Source of the DNA: Thermoplasmata archaeon
Lineage (GTDB): Archaea > Thermoplasmatota > Thermoplasmata > Thermoplasmatales > Thermoplasmataceae
NCBI GenBank assembly: GCA_021845155.1
Contig: JAKBSB010000085.1
Span: 1 to 6,139 of the forward strand
DNA length: 6,139 nt
Direction of reading: 5' to 3'
How positions within the stretch are numbered: position 1 is the first letter of the stretch; every line of letters starts with the position of its first letter. The position numbers and the translations under genes are program-made. The notes below the pieces were generated by a model. The model made no database searches. It had not been told where the DNA came from and saw nothing but the letters and a program-made list of their open reading frames with translations. Below are positions 1 through 6,003 of the stretch, in pieces.

Positions 1-81
1 AGCAACATGAGAAAGGTGGAAGAGATCATCAATAAAGTGGAGAAACTCAGTCTGGCAGCCTTCGAGAAAATAAAAAAATAA
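1..81 (+). CDS. C-terminal end of an unidentified protein (5' partial)
   Basis: Frame 1 is open from the first base to a TAA at 79-81 and encodes 26 residues. The peptide is charged and amphipathic, running from SNMRKVEEIINKVEKL to AAFEKIKK, with hydrophobic residues spaced as in an alpha helix or short coiled coil and a lysine-rich tail. That is typical of the C-terminal helix of a cytoplasmic protein. An internal ATG at 7 could not give a meaningful protein by itself, so the start lies outside the window. The tail is too short to name a family, and no terminator is obvious after it. Confidence 0.5.
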   Translation, partial: SNMRKVEEIINKVEKLSLAAFEKIKK

Positions 82-141
82 GCGATCTAAAAAGTGCGGA
101 AACTAAGATTTACGTTTTCTCCCTCCATCTTTTAACATAAT

Positions 142-232
142 CATGGTAAGTGCATTGTAACCATGGAAGAGAAACAGTACACACTGTGCTGGCTTACCCA
201 TGCCATTCACTGATTGATATGCTTCATGGGTA
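142..232. repeat. Cluster of CATGG(G)TA inverted repeats
   Basis: A perfect 8-base inverted repeat, TACCCATG at 195-202 and CATGGGTA at 225-232, is separated by 22 bases. Just upstream a second inverted repeat, CATGGT at 142-147 and ACCATG at 160-165, uses nearly the same half-site with a 12-base spacer. CATGGTAAG at 142-150 is also almost the reverse complement of CTTACCCATG at 193-202, one base apart. So four related half-sites occur within 91 bases in mixed orientation. They could be operator half-sites, stem-loops of a transcript, or remnants of a small mobile repeat. The repeats are seen directly; their function is unknown. Confidence 0.35.
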
Positions 233-395
233 CCTCATCAACTCAATCGCTTTTCCGTTGTACATAATGATCCAATGAATAAAGAGCAGCATCCTTGAGG
301 TGACCGAATCGCGAACAAATACAAAATCTGTGAACCCACTCACTTGCAATCTCAAAAAAAGGATGGAATGGTAGAGTTCGTGGTTATCACTGGAG

Positions 396-401
396 CTTAT
401 A
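396..401 (+). promoter_or_regulatory. Candidate TATA box (box A) for the gamma-glutamyltransferase gene
   Basis: CTTATA is centred about 24 bases upstream of the GTG at 422, the spacing expected between an archaeal TATA box and the transcription start. Transcription would then begin at or next to GTG 422, giving a leaderless mRNA, or a 24-base leader if ATG 446 is the true start. No Shine-Dalgarno sequence precedes either codon. The call rests on a six-base match and position only. Confidence 0.33.
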
Positions 402-421
402 GGAAAAATCCTTAGGCAATC

Positions 422-2047
422 GTGACATGCAATCACAGTCTTAAAATGTCAGGTAGCAGTAATGTTTTCAGAACCAGACCAGACGCAATGTCAATGAAGG
501 GAGTAACAGCAACATCCAGTCTTCAGGCATCAATGATAGGTTCAAGGATCATTGAAAATGGAGGCAATGTTGTGGATGCTGCCATAGCTTCCAGTGCAGC
601 TCTGTGCGTAACACAGAACAACCTCTGCGGTCTCGGAGGGGACATGTTTGCCCTTGTGAGGATGGACGGAAAGGAGATCATGGACTACAACGGCAGTGGG
701 AGATCCGCTGGAAAGGCAGATATCGACTATTTTACAAATCGTGGCTTGAAGATCCTGCCAAGCCGCGGACCTGATTCTGCCCTTACGGTTCCGGGAATTG
801 TTTCAATGTGGAAGACACTGAACAGGGACTTCGGCACCATGGAAATTAAGGATCTCCTCAAGCCTGCCATTGATCTTGCTCTTAACGGATTTCCAGTAAC
901 TCACAACTATTCATCATCAATCGAAGCCACAGGAAGGGTTTTCACTGAGTTCAGTGAATGGAACAGGATATTCCGACCGGGTGGGAGAACTCCCATGCCG
1001 GGTGAGATTTTCAGGCAGAAGGATCTTGGAGAGACACTTTCATTAATATCGCAAGATGGTCCGGATTCATTCTACGACGGTGATCTGGCGGACAGGATAA
1101 TAAATGGGCTTAACGGCACAGGTGTTATCATGGAATCCGAAGATTTCAGGAGGCACAGTGTTACGGTTTCAAAAGCCCTTCACACTGATTACCATGGACA
1201 CAGGGTTTACGAGACCAATCCTAATTCTCAGGCGGCTACCGCACTATTATGGCTCAATATGATCCAGGAGATTGAGGATGAAATTCCCGGGGGACATGAA
1301 CCGTCCATGGAAGATATAGTCAGATCAGGAATTACCGCATATGACTGGAGAAACAGATTCATTGCCGATCCGGATCATCTAAAGCTTCCGTCTGGTTTTC
1401 TCTCAGAGTCATATGCCAGAAATCTGGTTGAAAATCCGTCAATACAGGGAAGAAGCAGCGGAGAAAATGTGGACCCTGGCGATACAACCTACTTCTCCAT
1501 CTGTGATGCAGAAGGGAACAGCGTTTCGATAATACAGAGCAACTACATGGGATTTGGATCCGGCATCATGCCAAAATCTCTTGGTTTTGTTCTTCAAAAC
1601 CGTGGGTCTTATTTCAGTCTTGACAGTACGCACCATAACTGCCTTAAACCAGGAAAGCGGACTTTCCATACGCTTTGTGCAGCCATGGTCGAGAAGGATG
1701 GTGATTTCAGGTATTCACTTGGTACAATGGGTGGAGATATCCAGCCTCAGATCCATGTCCAGATCATAAGAAACCTCATTGACAGCAAACTTGATCCACA
1801 GCTCTCTCTTGACATGCCTAGATGGGCTTTCCCCGGAACAATATATGAGAAACCTAATACATTAATTTATGAAGGGGAACTGGCATCCGTTATCCATGGG
1901 AAAAGATTCTCAGGACTTGAAACAAAGGATGTAGGTAAATATTCTTCCCAGACGGGACATGCACAGATTACGGCCCTTACAGAATACGGATCAACCATGG
2001 GAGGTTCAGATCCAAGGGGGGATGGAGTGGCAATACCCGTTCTCTAA
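422..2047 (+). CDS. Gamma-glutamyltransferase family protein (YwrD/acylase-like N-terminal-nucleophile hydrolase)
   Basis: The family hydrolyses or transfers gamma-glutamyl groups (glutathione and related amides); this branch also includes cephalosporin-acylase-like enzymes. Numbering from GTG 422 gives 541 residues; ATG 446 would give 533, and homology clearly begins by FRTRPDAM (16-23). No signal peptide is seen, so it is probably cytoplasmic, unlike the periplasmic E. coli enzyme. GDTTYF places the predicted self-cleavage site and nucleophile at Thr355, yielding a large (1-354) and a small (355-541) subunit. R94 in NGSGRSA matches the substrate-carboxylate Arg. GTMGGD (434-439) is the glycine-rich oxyanion region, and SDPRGDG lies near the C-terminus. 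Where E. coli has Thr409 and the Ser462-Ser463 pair, this protein has Ser373 and His416-Thr417, as expected for the YwrD type, and there is no long lid loop. It appears complete and monocistronic. The family call is firm; the substrate is not known. Confidence 0.93.
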   Translation: MTCNHSLKMSGSSNVFRTRPDAMSMKGVTATSSLQASMIGSRIIENGGNVVDAAIASSAALCVTQNNLCGLGGDMFALVRMDGKEIMDYNGSGRSAGKADIDYFTNRGLKILPSRGPDSALTVPGIVSMWKTLNRDFGTMEIKDLLKPAIDLALNGFPVTHNYSSSIEATGRVFTEFSEWNRIFRPGGRTPMPGEIFRQKDLGETLSLISQDGPDSFYDGDLADRIINGLNGTGVIMESEDFRRHSVTVSKALHTDYHGHRVYETNPNSQAATALLWLNMIQEIEDEIPGGHEPSMEDIVRSGITAYDWRNRFIADPDHLKLPSGFLSESYARNLVENPSIQGRSSGENVDPGDTTYFSICDAEGNSVSIIQSNYMGFGSGIMPKSLGFVLQNRGSYFSLDSTHHNCLKPGKRTFHTLCAAMVEKDGDFRYSLGTMGGDIQPQIHVQIIRNLIDSKLDPQLSLDMPRWAFPGTIYEKPNTLIYEGELASVIHGKRFSGLETKDVGKYSSQTGHAQITALTEYGSTMGGSDPRGDGVAIPVL

Positions 2048-2118
2048 TTCTGAATCACCGGAAAAGTGAACCAGCATCAAGAGGGTTATGTGTTAAAAGT
2101 TCATTAAAAAATAAGTGA

Positions 2119-2226
2119 ATGTTATCGATGTTAAATCAACTAAAACAACCAACTGAACAGACAGAAGAACAACATAAAAGTTTCTTTCGGTCCCACCTAC
2201 TTTTTAACGGATTCTTGACGATGTGA
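2119..2226 (+). pseudogene. Possible 5' fragment of the ISL3 transposase, out of frame (35 codons)
   Basis: ATG 2119 opens a 35-codon frame beginning MLSMLNQLKQPTEQTEEQ and ending at TGA 2224-2226, overlapping the start of the transposase fragment in the next frame. A TATA-like GTTAAAAG at 2092-2099 lies about 24 bases upstream, suitable for a leaderless start. Its last codons include LFN just before the point where ILDDVRK appears in the other frame. This is how a transposase N-terminus joined to its C-terminus by an internal deletion plus frameshift would look. The peptide itself is too short to assign, so it may equally be a chance frame. Confidence 0.22.
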
Positions 2227-2699
2227 GGAAGCATGAGAACACCATATTGAGAAAGAGTGGAGATGGCACTCTTTCCGGAACGAAATATATCTGGCTCTAC
2301 ACCGAGAAGAATCTTCCCAGAAAATACAGGAAGATATTCAGTGAACTGAAGAATTCCGATCTTAAAACTGCAAGGGCATATTCCAAAAAGGAGAATCTTA
2401 GAAACCTGTGGAACTGCACTACAGTGGAAGAGACAAAGGAGTTCTGGAAGAGGTGGTATTTCTGGGCCACTCACTCAAGACTTGATCCAGTAATGAAGAA
2501 AGCCGGAATGATCAGGGATCATCTCTCAGGTGTAATGGCGTATTTCACCTACAGAATAACCAGTACAGTAGCAGAAGGTATGAATTCAAAGATAGCAACG
2601 ATTCAAAAGATGGCTTACGGGTTCCGTAACAAGGAACATTTCAAGACAGCGATATACTTCCACTGCGGCAATTTACAGCTTTATCCGGAGGTCCACTGA
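2208..2699 (+). pseudogene. ISL3-family transposase, C-terminal fragment
   Basis: The frame follows a TAA at 2205-2207 and runs to TGA 2697-2699; a GTG at 2223 would give 158 residues. Homology begins at once with ILDDVRKHE. The ISL3 (DDE_Tnp_ISL3) C-terminal landmarks are all present: TKYIWLYTEKNLPRKYR, LKTARAYSKKENLRNLW, FWKRWYFWATHSRL, and near the end AEGMNSKIATIQKMAYGFRN followed by HFKTAIYFHCG. Glu118 (from GTG 2223) in AEGMNSK is the probable last residue of the DDE triad. The N-terminal zinc-finger/helix-turn-helix region and both catalytic Asp regions are missing, so it cannot transpose. No internal stops occur in the retained part, which suggests recent loss. The family call is firm, and the truncation is seen directly. 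Confidence 0.88.
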
Positions 2700-2718
2700 A
2701 ATTTCGCATGAACCTTTA
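2700..2718 (-). repeat. Candidate right terminal inverted repeat of the ISL3 element
   Basis: Read on the minus strand this stretch contains GGTTCATGCGAAATT, which begins with GG and has the TC-T core then A-rich pattern common at ISL3-family ends. It begins immediately after the transposase stop codon, the usual place. The plus-strand sequence TAAAAGTTCATTAAAAAAT at 2094-2112 matches it at 14 of 19 positions, six of them consecutive (GTTCAT), but the AT-rich background makes a chance match possible. Confidence 0.3.
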
Positions 2719-2725
2719 GGTCAGA

Positions 2726-2735
2726 CTTAAATATA
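2726..2735 (+). promoter_or_regulatory. TATA box for the surface-glycoprotein gene (leaderless start)
   Basis: CTTAAATATA is a near-ideal archaeal box A, centred about 25 bases upstream of ATG 2755. The transcript should start at or within a base or two of the ATG, giving a leaderless mRNA; consistently, no Shine-Dalgarno sequence lies in the gap. The box sits only about 10 bases beyond the presumed right end of the ISL3 remnant. Confidence 0.65.
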
Positions 2736-2754
2736 ATTATGAATTATTATTGTT

Positions 2755-4611
2755 ATGTATAAATCAAGAAATACTGCAAAGATAGCAGTGGTTGCTATCT
2801 CAGTGGTATTGGTTGCAGTTGGTTCATACTCTCTCATTTCAAGCAATATCAATCTCCCATCAAAGAATGTTAACATCAGGACAGTACTTGGACCCATGGT
2901 CAATGTGGATCCGTCTTCATTACCCGCAAATAATACAAGTATATCCCTTCAGATATTCTCCACTGTTCCAGACGGCATTGTCATGCATGGTATGGGTTCC
3001 TTCTCCCTGTCTGGCCTGAACAGGTCAAACAATCCATATTACGTGCAGCTTCTGAACGTTACATTCAACAGTTCGTCACCAAGATTCTTCCTCTCTCCCA
3101 TGTTCTATATAATTGCCTCCCAGTGGTCCAGCATTCTCAGCACAAGACACAATGAACCATCCCTTACGGTTGAAGCAACCATGAATGTCTGGAATTCAAC
3201 CTCCACATCACTGTACGGGTATTACAACAACATACCATTCAAGCCATGGAATGTTCATCAGCCTGTAATGGTGAATAACACTACGATACTTCATAGACTG
3301 GTCAGAGGATCGGATCTGAATCTCACCCTCCATGACAATGTGTATATTTCGAATGCCCTGTTCAACATAAGTCTCAATTTCCAAGGGAGACCTTACCAGA
3401 TCATTCCAACCCACAACAGTAACAGCAACATCTCTTCACAGGTTAAACCGTCCACTACATATTACACAAGATACTATACAACAACAGGAACCAGTTCAGA
3501 CACATATGATACAACAACGGGAGTGAATTACACAAATGGATATTTCCCTCTTACTGCTGTTCATCTCTCCAGAGGGGTTACTAACGGAGAATCCGAGTTA
3601 GATGTGGGTGCAGGTGTGTTTCTTCAAAACACAACATTAGGGATCAACTCGGCTAACTCATATGAATCTGGGAGTGGACAATACTCATCCACAATGAGCA
3701 CAAATCCTTCGCAGGGTTTTGTGGAAAACGGCTCATTTGACTCAGGTTATATAGCTGGGTCCAACGGATATGATGCTTTTCCTCCTGCCAATCCAACATC
3801 CAACCAATCTATTATGGTCAACCGAACCACTGCATTCGTTGCCATCACGAACGCAACCTATGAGTTCGTGCACTATAACCAGTACACTAGAGTAACAACC
3901 ACCACATACCACTGGGAACAGACGTATTATTATGAACCTGGTAAAGGATATGTGTTTGAATCACCAAAACTGCAGTATACAAGCTCCAGTTCCTCCACTT
4001 CATACGACGGTCATGGGACTATCGGTCAGATTACACATATTGGGACACATGGCAATATAAACATGGTGGCAGGCTTCCTTGACACCGAGGTCAATACAGT
4101 AATACAGAAGGTTCTCGAGAGCAGTTATTCGGGAAACCTGACACTTGATGTTGGAGGATCAATATCACAATCTACAGTATGGGACAGCTACTCAGGATAT
4201 TCAAATTCCGCTTCCGTGATCAAGGAAGCACATGATGCGCTAGCTGTTTTTTCAGCGTCACTGGGCCTTGGTCTTGCAATCACGGATACACTTGCAGCAC
4301 TGAACAGTGCAGATGCGGACGCAACAGAACCCAGTATTGTGGCCGACTCCATTAATTTAATTTCCCAGGCCACTGGTATGGCGGCAACAGTAACAGGGCT
4401 TTTCAGTACCATCAGTTTCCTTGCAAAGTCGGAGTCAGCAACCGTGTCATCATTCATATCAAATGTTCCACTTGGGGTTTACCCGGGTTCAAACTACACA
4501 ATTGCCTATTACCAGAGTTCGACACCAATAACATTCAACTACGATGGGAATTCATACTCGTTCTATGCGCCGGTTGATTATCTCAATGCAACGTCCATTG
4601 CTCAATCTTGA
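2755..4611 (+). CDS. Large secreted or membrane-anchored surface glycoprotein, function unknown
   Basis: The 618-residue protein resembles no family I can name. Residues 1-30 form a short basic start (K3, R5, K9) and a hydrophobic segment at about 10-28: a signal peptide or N-terminal membrane anchor. The rest is predicted extracellular. It has about 20 N-X-S/T sequons (two overlapping pairs), no cysteine and few lysines, and is rich in Ser, Thr, Asn and Tyr, typical of glycosylated surface proteins of thermoacidophilic archaea. A Thr/Tyr-rich stretch at about 230-275 looks like a linker between two beta-rich regions (about 33-222 and 276-480). Residues 492-516 and 528-557 are two small-residue, hydrophobic, helix-prone segments rich in Ala, Gly and Leu. 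A short beta-like tail with two more sequons follows (about 563-618), with no C-terminal anchor. ATG 2755 is fixed by its TATA box. Alternatives include a thermopsin-like or adhesin-like protein, but I see no catalytic motif. Confidence 0.85.
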   Translation: MYKSRNTAKIAVVAISVVLVAVGSYSLISSNINLPSKNVNIRTVLGPMVNVDPSSLPANNTSISLQIFSTVPDGIVMHGMGSFSLSGLNRSNNPYYVQLLNVTFNSSSPRFFLSPMFYIIASQWSSILSTRHNEPSLTVEATMNVWNSTSTSLYGYYNNIPFKPWNVHQPVMVNNTTILHRLVRGSDLNLTLHDNVYISNALFNISLNFQGRPYQIIPTHNSNSNISSQVKPSTTYYTRYYTTTGTSSDTYDTTTGVNYTNGYFPLTAVHLSRGVTNGESELDVGAGVFLQNTTLGINSANSYESGSGQYSSTMSTNPSQGFVENGSFDSGYIAGSNGYDAFPPANPTSNQSIMVNRTTAFVAITNATYEFVHYNQYTRVTTTTYHWEQTYYYEPGKGYVFESPKLQYTSSSSSTSYDGHGTIGQITHIGTHGNINMVAGFLDTEVNTVIQKVLESSYSGNLTLDVGGSISQSTVWDSYSGYSNSASVIKEAHDALAVFSASLGLGLAITDTLAALNSADADATEPSIVADSINLISQATGMAATVTGLFSTISFLAKSESATVSSFISNVPLGVYPGSNYTIAYYQSSTPITFNYDGNSYSFYAPVDYLNATSIAQS

Positions 4612-4638
4612 AATGAACATTTTCATTTAAATTTTATT
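4611..4638 (+). terminator. Hairpin plus T-rich tract after the surface-protein gene
   Basis: AAATGAA (4611-4617) and TTCATTT (4622-4628) form a perfect 7-base stem with a CATT loop, starting at the last base of the stop codon. The T-rich sequence AAATTTTATTT follows. Archaeal termination mainly needs the T-rich tract, and the hairpin may protect the 3' end. The position directly after the stop supports the call. Confidence 0.5.
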
Positions 4639-4860
4639 TCAATGCCAATCATTAGCTATTAACACAAACTCAAAAACTTAGCACTCTCTGTTTGACCATA
4701 AGAATGCCAACCAACTGGGAGTATTGAAGACAGGAAGTTACTCTTAAGTTCCTTATGAAAGTGTTAGGGACTCAGGGGAAACGGTAAAACTCGAACTTTC
4801 AGGGAGGATACACACGAACTTCCACTACGAAAACGTCAAATAGTGTCAAAAGATGAATAT

Positions 4861-4980
4861 TTGTTGTCGATAGCCCGGGCAACCTACGCACGGACAGTGT
4901 GGAGGGTACGCGCTGGACGTCTACACCCCCGTAACCAATCTGCCCGTAGGCAATTGGGCAACTCATGCGGTTGAATTGTG
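4861..4980 (+). other. GC-rich structured block: possible IS200/IS605-type right end or small RNA
   Basis: GC is about 57% (69 of 120), well above the surrounding DNA. Three stem-loops are visible. GTTGTC (4863-4868) pairs with GGCAAC (4878-4883), one pair being G-U. CCAAT-C-TGCC (4935-4944) pairs with GGCA-ATTGG (4949-4957), a 9-base-pair stem with one bulged C and a CGTA loop. CAAC (4959-4962) pairs with GTTG (4970-4973). Consecutive hairpins after a broken, GC-rich coding-like stretch are reminiscent of the 3' end of TnpB-type elements, where the element end also encodes a guide-type RNA. No TnpB zinc-finger or RuvC motif is visible upstream. An independent structured RNA is equally possible. 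Confidence 0.3.
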
Positions 4981-5023
4981 GTGGAGTATGGTCGATGAAT
5001 CAGAAAGATCCGAAGATTTGACT

Positions 5024-5029
5024 GAGGAG
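5024..5029 (+). promoter_or_regulatory. Shine-Dalgarno-like site for pirin
   Basis: GAGGAG ends 11 bases before ATG 5041, a slightly long but usable spacing, and supports ATG 5041 as the start. It implies that the pirin mRNA has a leader, unlike the apparently leaderless surface-protein gene. An ATG at 5033 in another frame lies closer to it but gives only an 11-codon frame. Confidence 0.4.
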
Positions 5030-5040
5030 AGTATGTCAGG

Positions 5041-5991
5041 ATGTATGACAGGACAGTTAATAAATTGAATGAATACAGAGTAAAAAATGTTGATAGAATA
5101 TTTTCTGGAACAAGCACTATGGATGGTGCCGGAGTAAAACTTAACAGAATATTCGGGGGACAGATATCTGCAAAAATAACCGATCCTTTCCTTCTTCTGG
5201 ATAACTTTGGTTCAGAAAATCCAGAAGAATACCTTGCCGGTTTTCCATGGCACCCCCACAGGGGAATTGAAACAGTGACCTACATGATCCAGGGAAAAGC
5301 ATATCATGAAGACAGTGAAGGCAACAGGGGAGTGATCTATCCCAATGATCTTCAGTGGATGACCGCAGGAAGTGGAATATTCCACCAGGAAATGCCGAAG
5401 CCCATAAATATGAACCATCCGGAAGAAAGCGTTAGGGTTGTGGGCAACCCAAACAGTCTGAAAGGCTTCCAGCTATGGATTAACCTGCCGGCAAAAAGCA
5501 AGATGACTGATCCAACATACAGGGGAATTGTGGAAAAGGATACTCCAGTGGTGGAAAATGGGGAGGGATCAACTGTGAAGATAATGGCCGGAAAATACCT
5601 CGGGACAGATGGGCCCTTTCAGGGAGGTTACGGGATAAATCCGTCATATTTTGATGTTAGAATGGAACCCGAAGCAGAATTCAGTTATGAACCGGAAAAG
5701 GGTCACACCTCAATCATATTTGTCATTGAGGGTTCCGCACTAACCGGAGGGAACCAGAAGGTCCAGTTGAAGGAAGGTATGGCAGCGGTTATGTCAAGGG
5801 ATGAGGGAAGGATATCAATAATCACAGGGGAGAACAAATTCAGGTTTCTCATCATAACAGGCAAACCTCTTAAGGAGGATATATACTGGTATGGTCCTAT
5901 TGTCATGAACACAGAGGATCAGATAAGGGAAGCCATGTCCGATCTACAGAGCAACAGGTTTGTAAGACAGAAGAATCCACTATTTCAGTAA
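5041..5991 (+). CDS. Pirin family protein (bicupin)
   Basis: Pirins are iron-binding, mostly cytoplasmic two-cupin proteins; some bacterial members oxidise quercetin and others modulate metabolic enzymes, so the physiological role varies. The 316-residue product has the standard order: an N-terminal R-V-x-x-V-x-R-I/F pattern with DGAGVKLNRIFG at about 28-39, then FPWHPHRGIETVTYMIQG with ligands His71 and His73, and MTAGSGIFHQE with ligands His115 and Glu117. All four metal ligands are thus kept. The C-terminal pirin domain is present (TSIIFVIEGS, FLIITGKPLKEDIYWYGP, MNTEDQIREAMSD). It is slightly longer than the common length of about 290 because of about 10 extra N-terminal residues. ATG 5041 is chosen for the GAGGAG upstream; the next ATG, at 5071, has no such site and would remove the extra residues. 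It is followed after 12 bases by a convergent gene. Family call firm; substrate unknown. Confidence 0.95.
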   Translation: MYDRTVNKLNEYRVKNVDRIFSGTSTMDGAGVKLNRIFGGQISAKITDPFLLLDNFGSENPEEYLAGFPWHPHRGIETVTYMIQGKAYHEDSEGNRGVIYPNDLQWMTAGSGIFHQEMPKPINMNHPEESVRVVGNPNSLKGFQLWINLPAKSKMTDPTYRGIVEKDTPVVENGEGSTVKIMAGKYLGTDGPFQGGYGINPSYFDVRMEPEAEFSYEPEKGHTSIIFVIEGSALTGGNQKVQLKEGMAAVMSRDEGRISIITGENKFRFLIITGKPLKEDIYWYGPIVMNTEDQIREAMSDLQSNRFVRQKNPLFQ

Positions 5992-6003
5992 TCACATAAA
6001 TAA

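Larger units (their letters stand above)
82..421. other. Intergenic region without a convincing gene
   Basis: These 340 bases lie between the stop of the truncated first gene and the gamma-glutamyltransferase. Plus-strand frames are broken by many stops; the best is a 16-codon ATG frame at 163-213 with no support. A 70-codon minus-strand frame at 224-436 resembles no family I know and runs over the start of the next gene, so it is not accepted. What stands out is repeat structure: related CATGG/CCATG inverted repeats at 142-165 and 195-232, a small ACAGT/ACTGT hairpin at 174-187, and a TATA-like box at 396-401. It is most likely a promoter or regulatory region, or decayed DNA. Confidence 0.5.
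2119..2718 (+). mobile_element. Truncated ISL3-family insertion sequence remnant
   Basis: The interval contains the 3' part of an ISL3 transposase followed within a base of its stop codon by a plausible right terminal repeat. A full ISL3 element is roughly 1.3-1.5 kb with a transposase of about 400-450 residues; here only about 165 residues of coding sequence survive, so two thirds of the element is missing. The left boundary is uncertain. A sequence at 2094-2112 resembles the reverse complement of the right end at 14 of 19 positions, which would fit an internal deletion derivative, but no convincing 8-base target duplication was found. The remnant separates the gamma-glutamyltransferase gene from the surface-protein gene and must have inserted and decayed there. 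Confidence 0.6.
4612..5040. other. Intergenic region with relic-like and structured sequence
   Basis: These 429 bases separate the surface-protein gene from pirin and contain no recognisable gene. The first part (4612-4760) is AT-rich and holds the terminator and an imperfect direct repeat (AATGCCAATCA at 4641-4651, AATGCCAACCA at 4703-4713). From about 4760 frames open in more than one phase without starts: 4768-4971 in one frame and 4874-5065 in another. The latter reads GGYALDVYTPVTNLPVGN and later an acidic stretch before overlapping the pirin start. GC rises to about 57% at 4861-4980. This looks like decayed mobile-element DNA or an RNA gene. No clear TATA box for pirin was found. Confidence 0.45.

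Noticed and set aside
163..213. 16-codon ATG frame in the first intergenic region
   Set aside because: Too short, no ribosome-binding signal, and no similarity that could be judged by eye.
224..436. 70-codon minus-strand frame upstream of the gamma-glutamyltransferase gene
   Set aside because: No recognisable motif, an unusual Phe/Ile/Arg-rich composition, and its start lies inside the beginning of the next gene. There is no promoter or Shine-Dalgarno support.
2200..2210. Possible programmed -1 frameshift site (CTTTTTAAC) joining the two transposase frames
   Set aside because: A -1 shift at TTT-AAC would place TAA (2205-2207) directly in the ribosome A site, so it cannot yield the downstream product. 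A deletion or point mutation explains it better.
2136..2474. 112-codon minus-strand frame over the transposase fragment
   Set aside because: It lies antisense to clear ISL3 transposase coding sequence, and its composition is that expected of a shadow frame.
4188..4457. 89-codon minus-strand frame inside the surface-protein gene
   Set aside because: It is antisense to the Ala/Ser-rich helical segment of a well-supported gene, and such codons readily give open antisense frames.
4990..5026. Possible C/D box guide RNA (GATGA and CTGA motifs upstream of pirin)
   Set aside because: The C-box match is only GATGA, no internal D'/C' pair is visible, and the interval is too short for a typical archaeal C/D RNA.
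4884..5117. 77-codon minus-strand frame across the GC-rich block and the pirin start
   Set aside because: It overlaps the start of the firmly identified pirin gene antisense and shows no protein family features.
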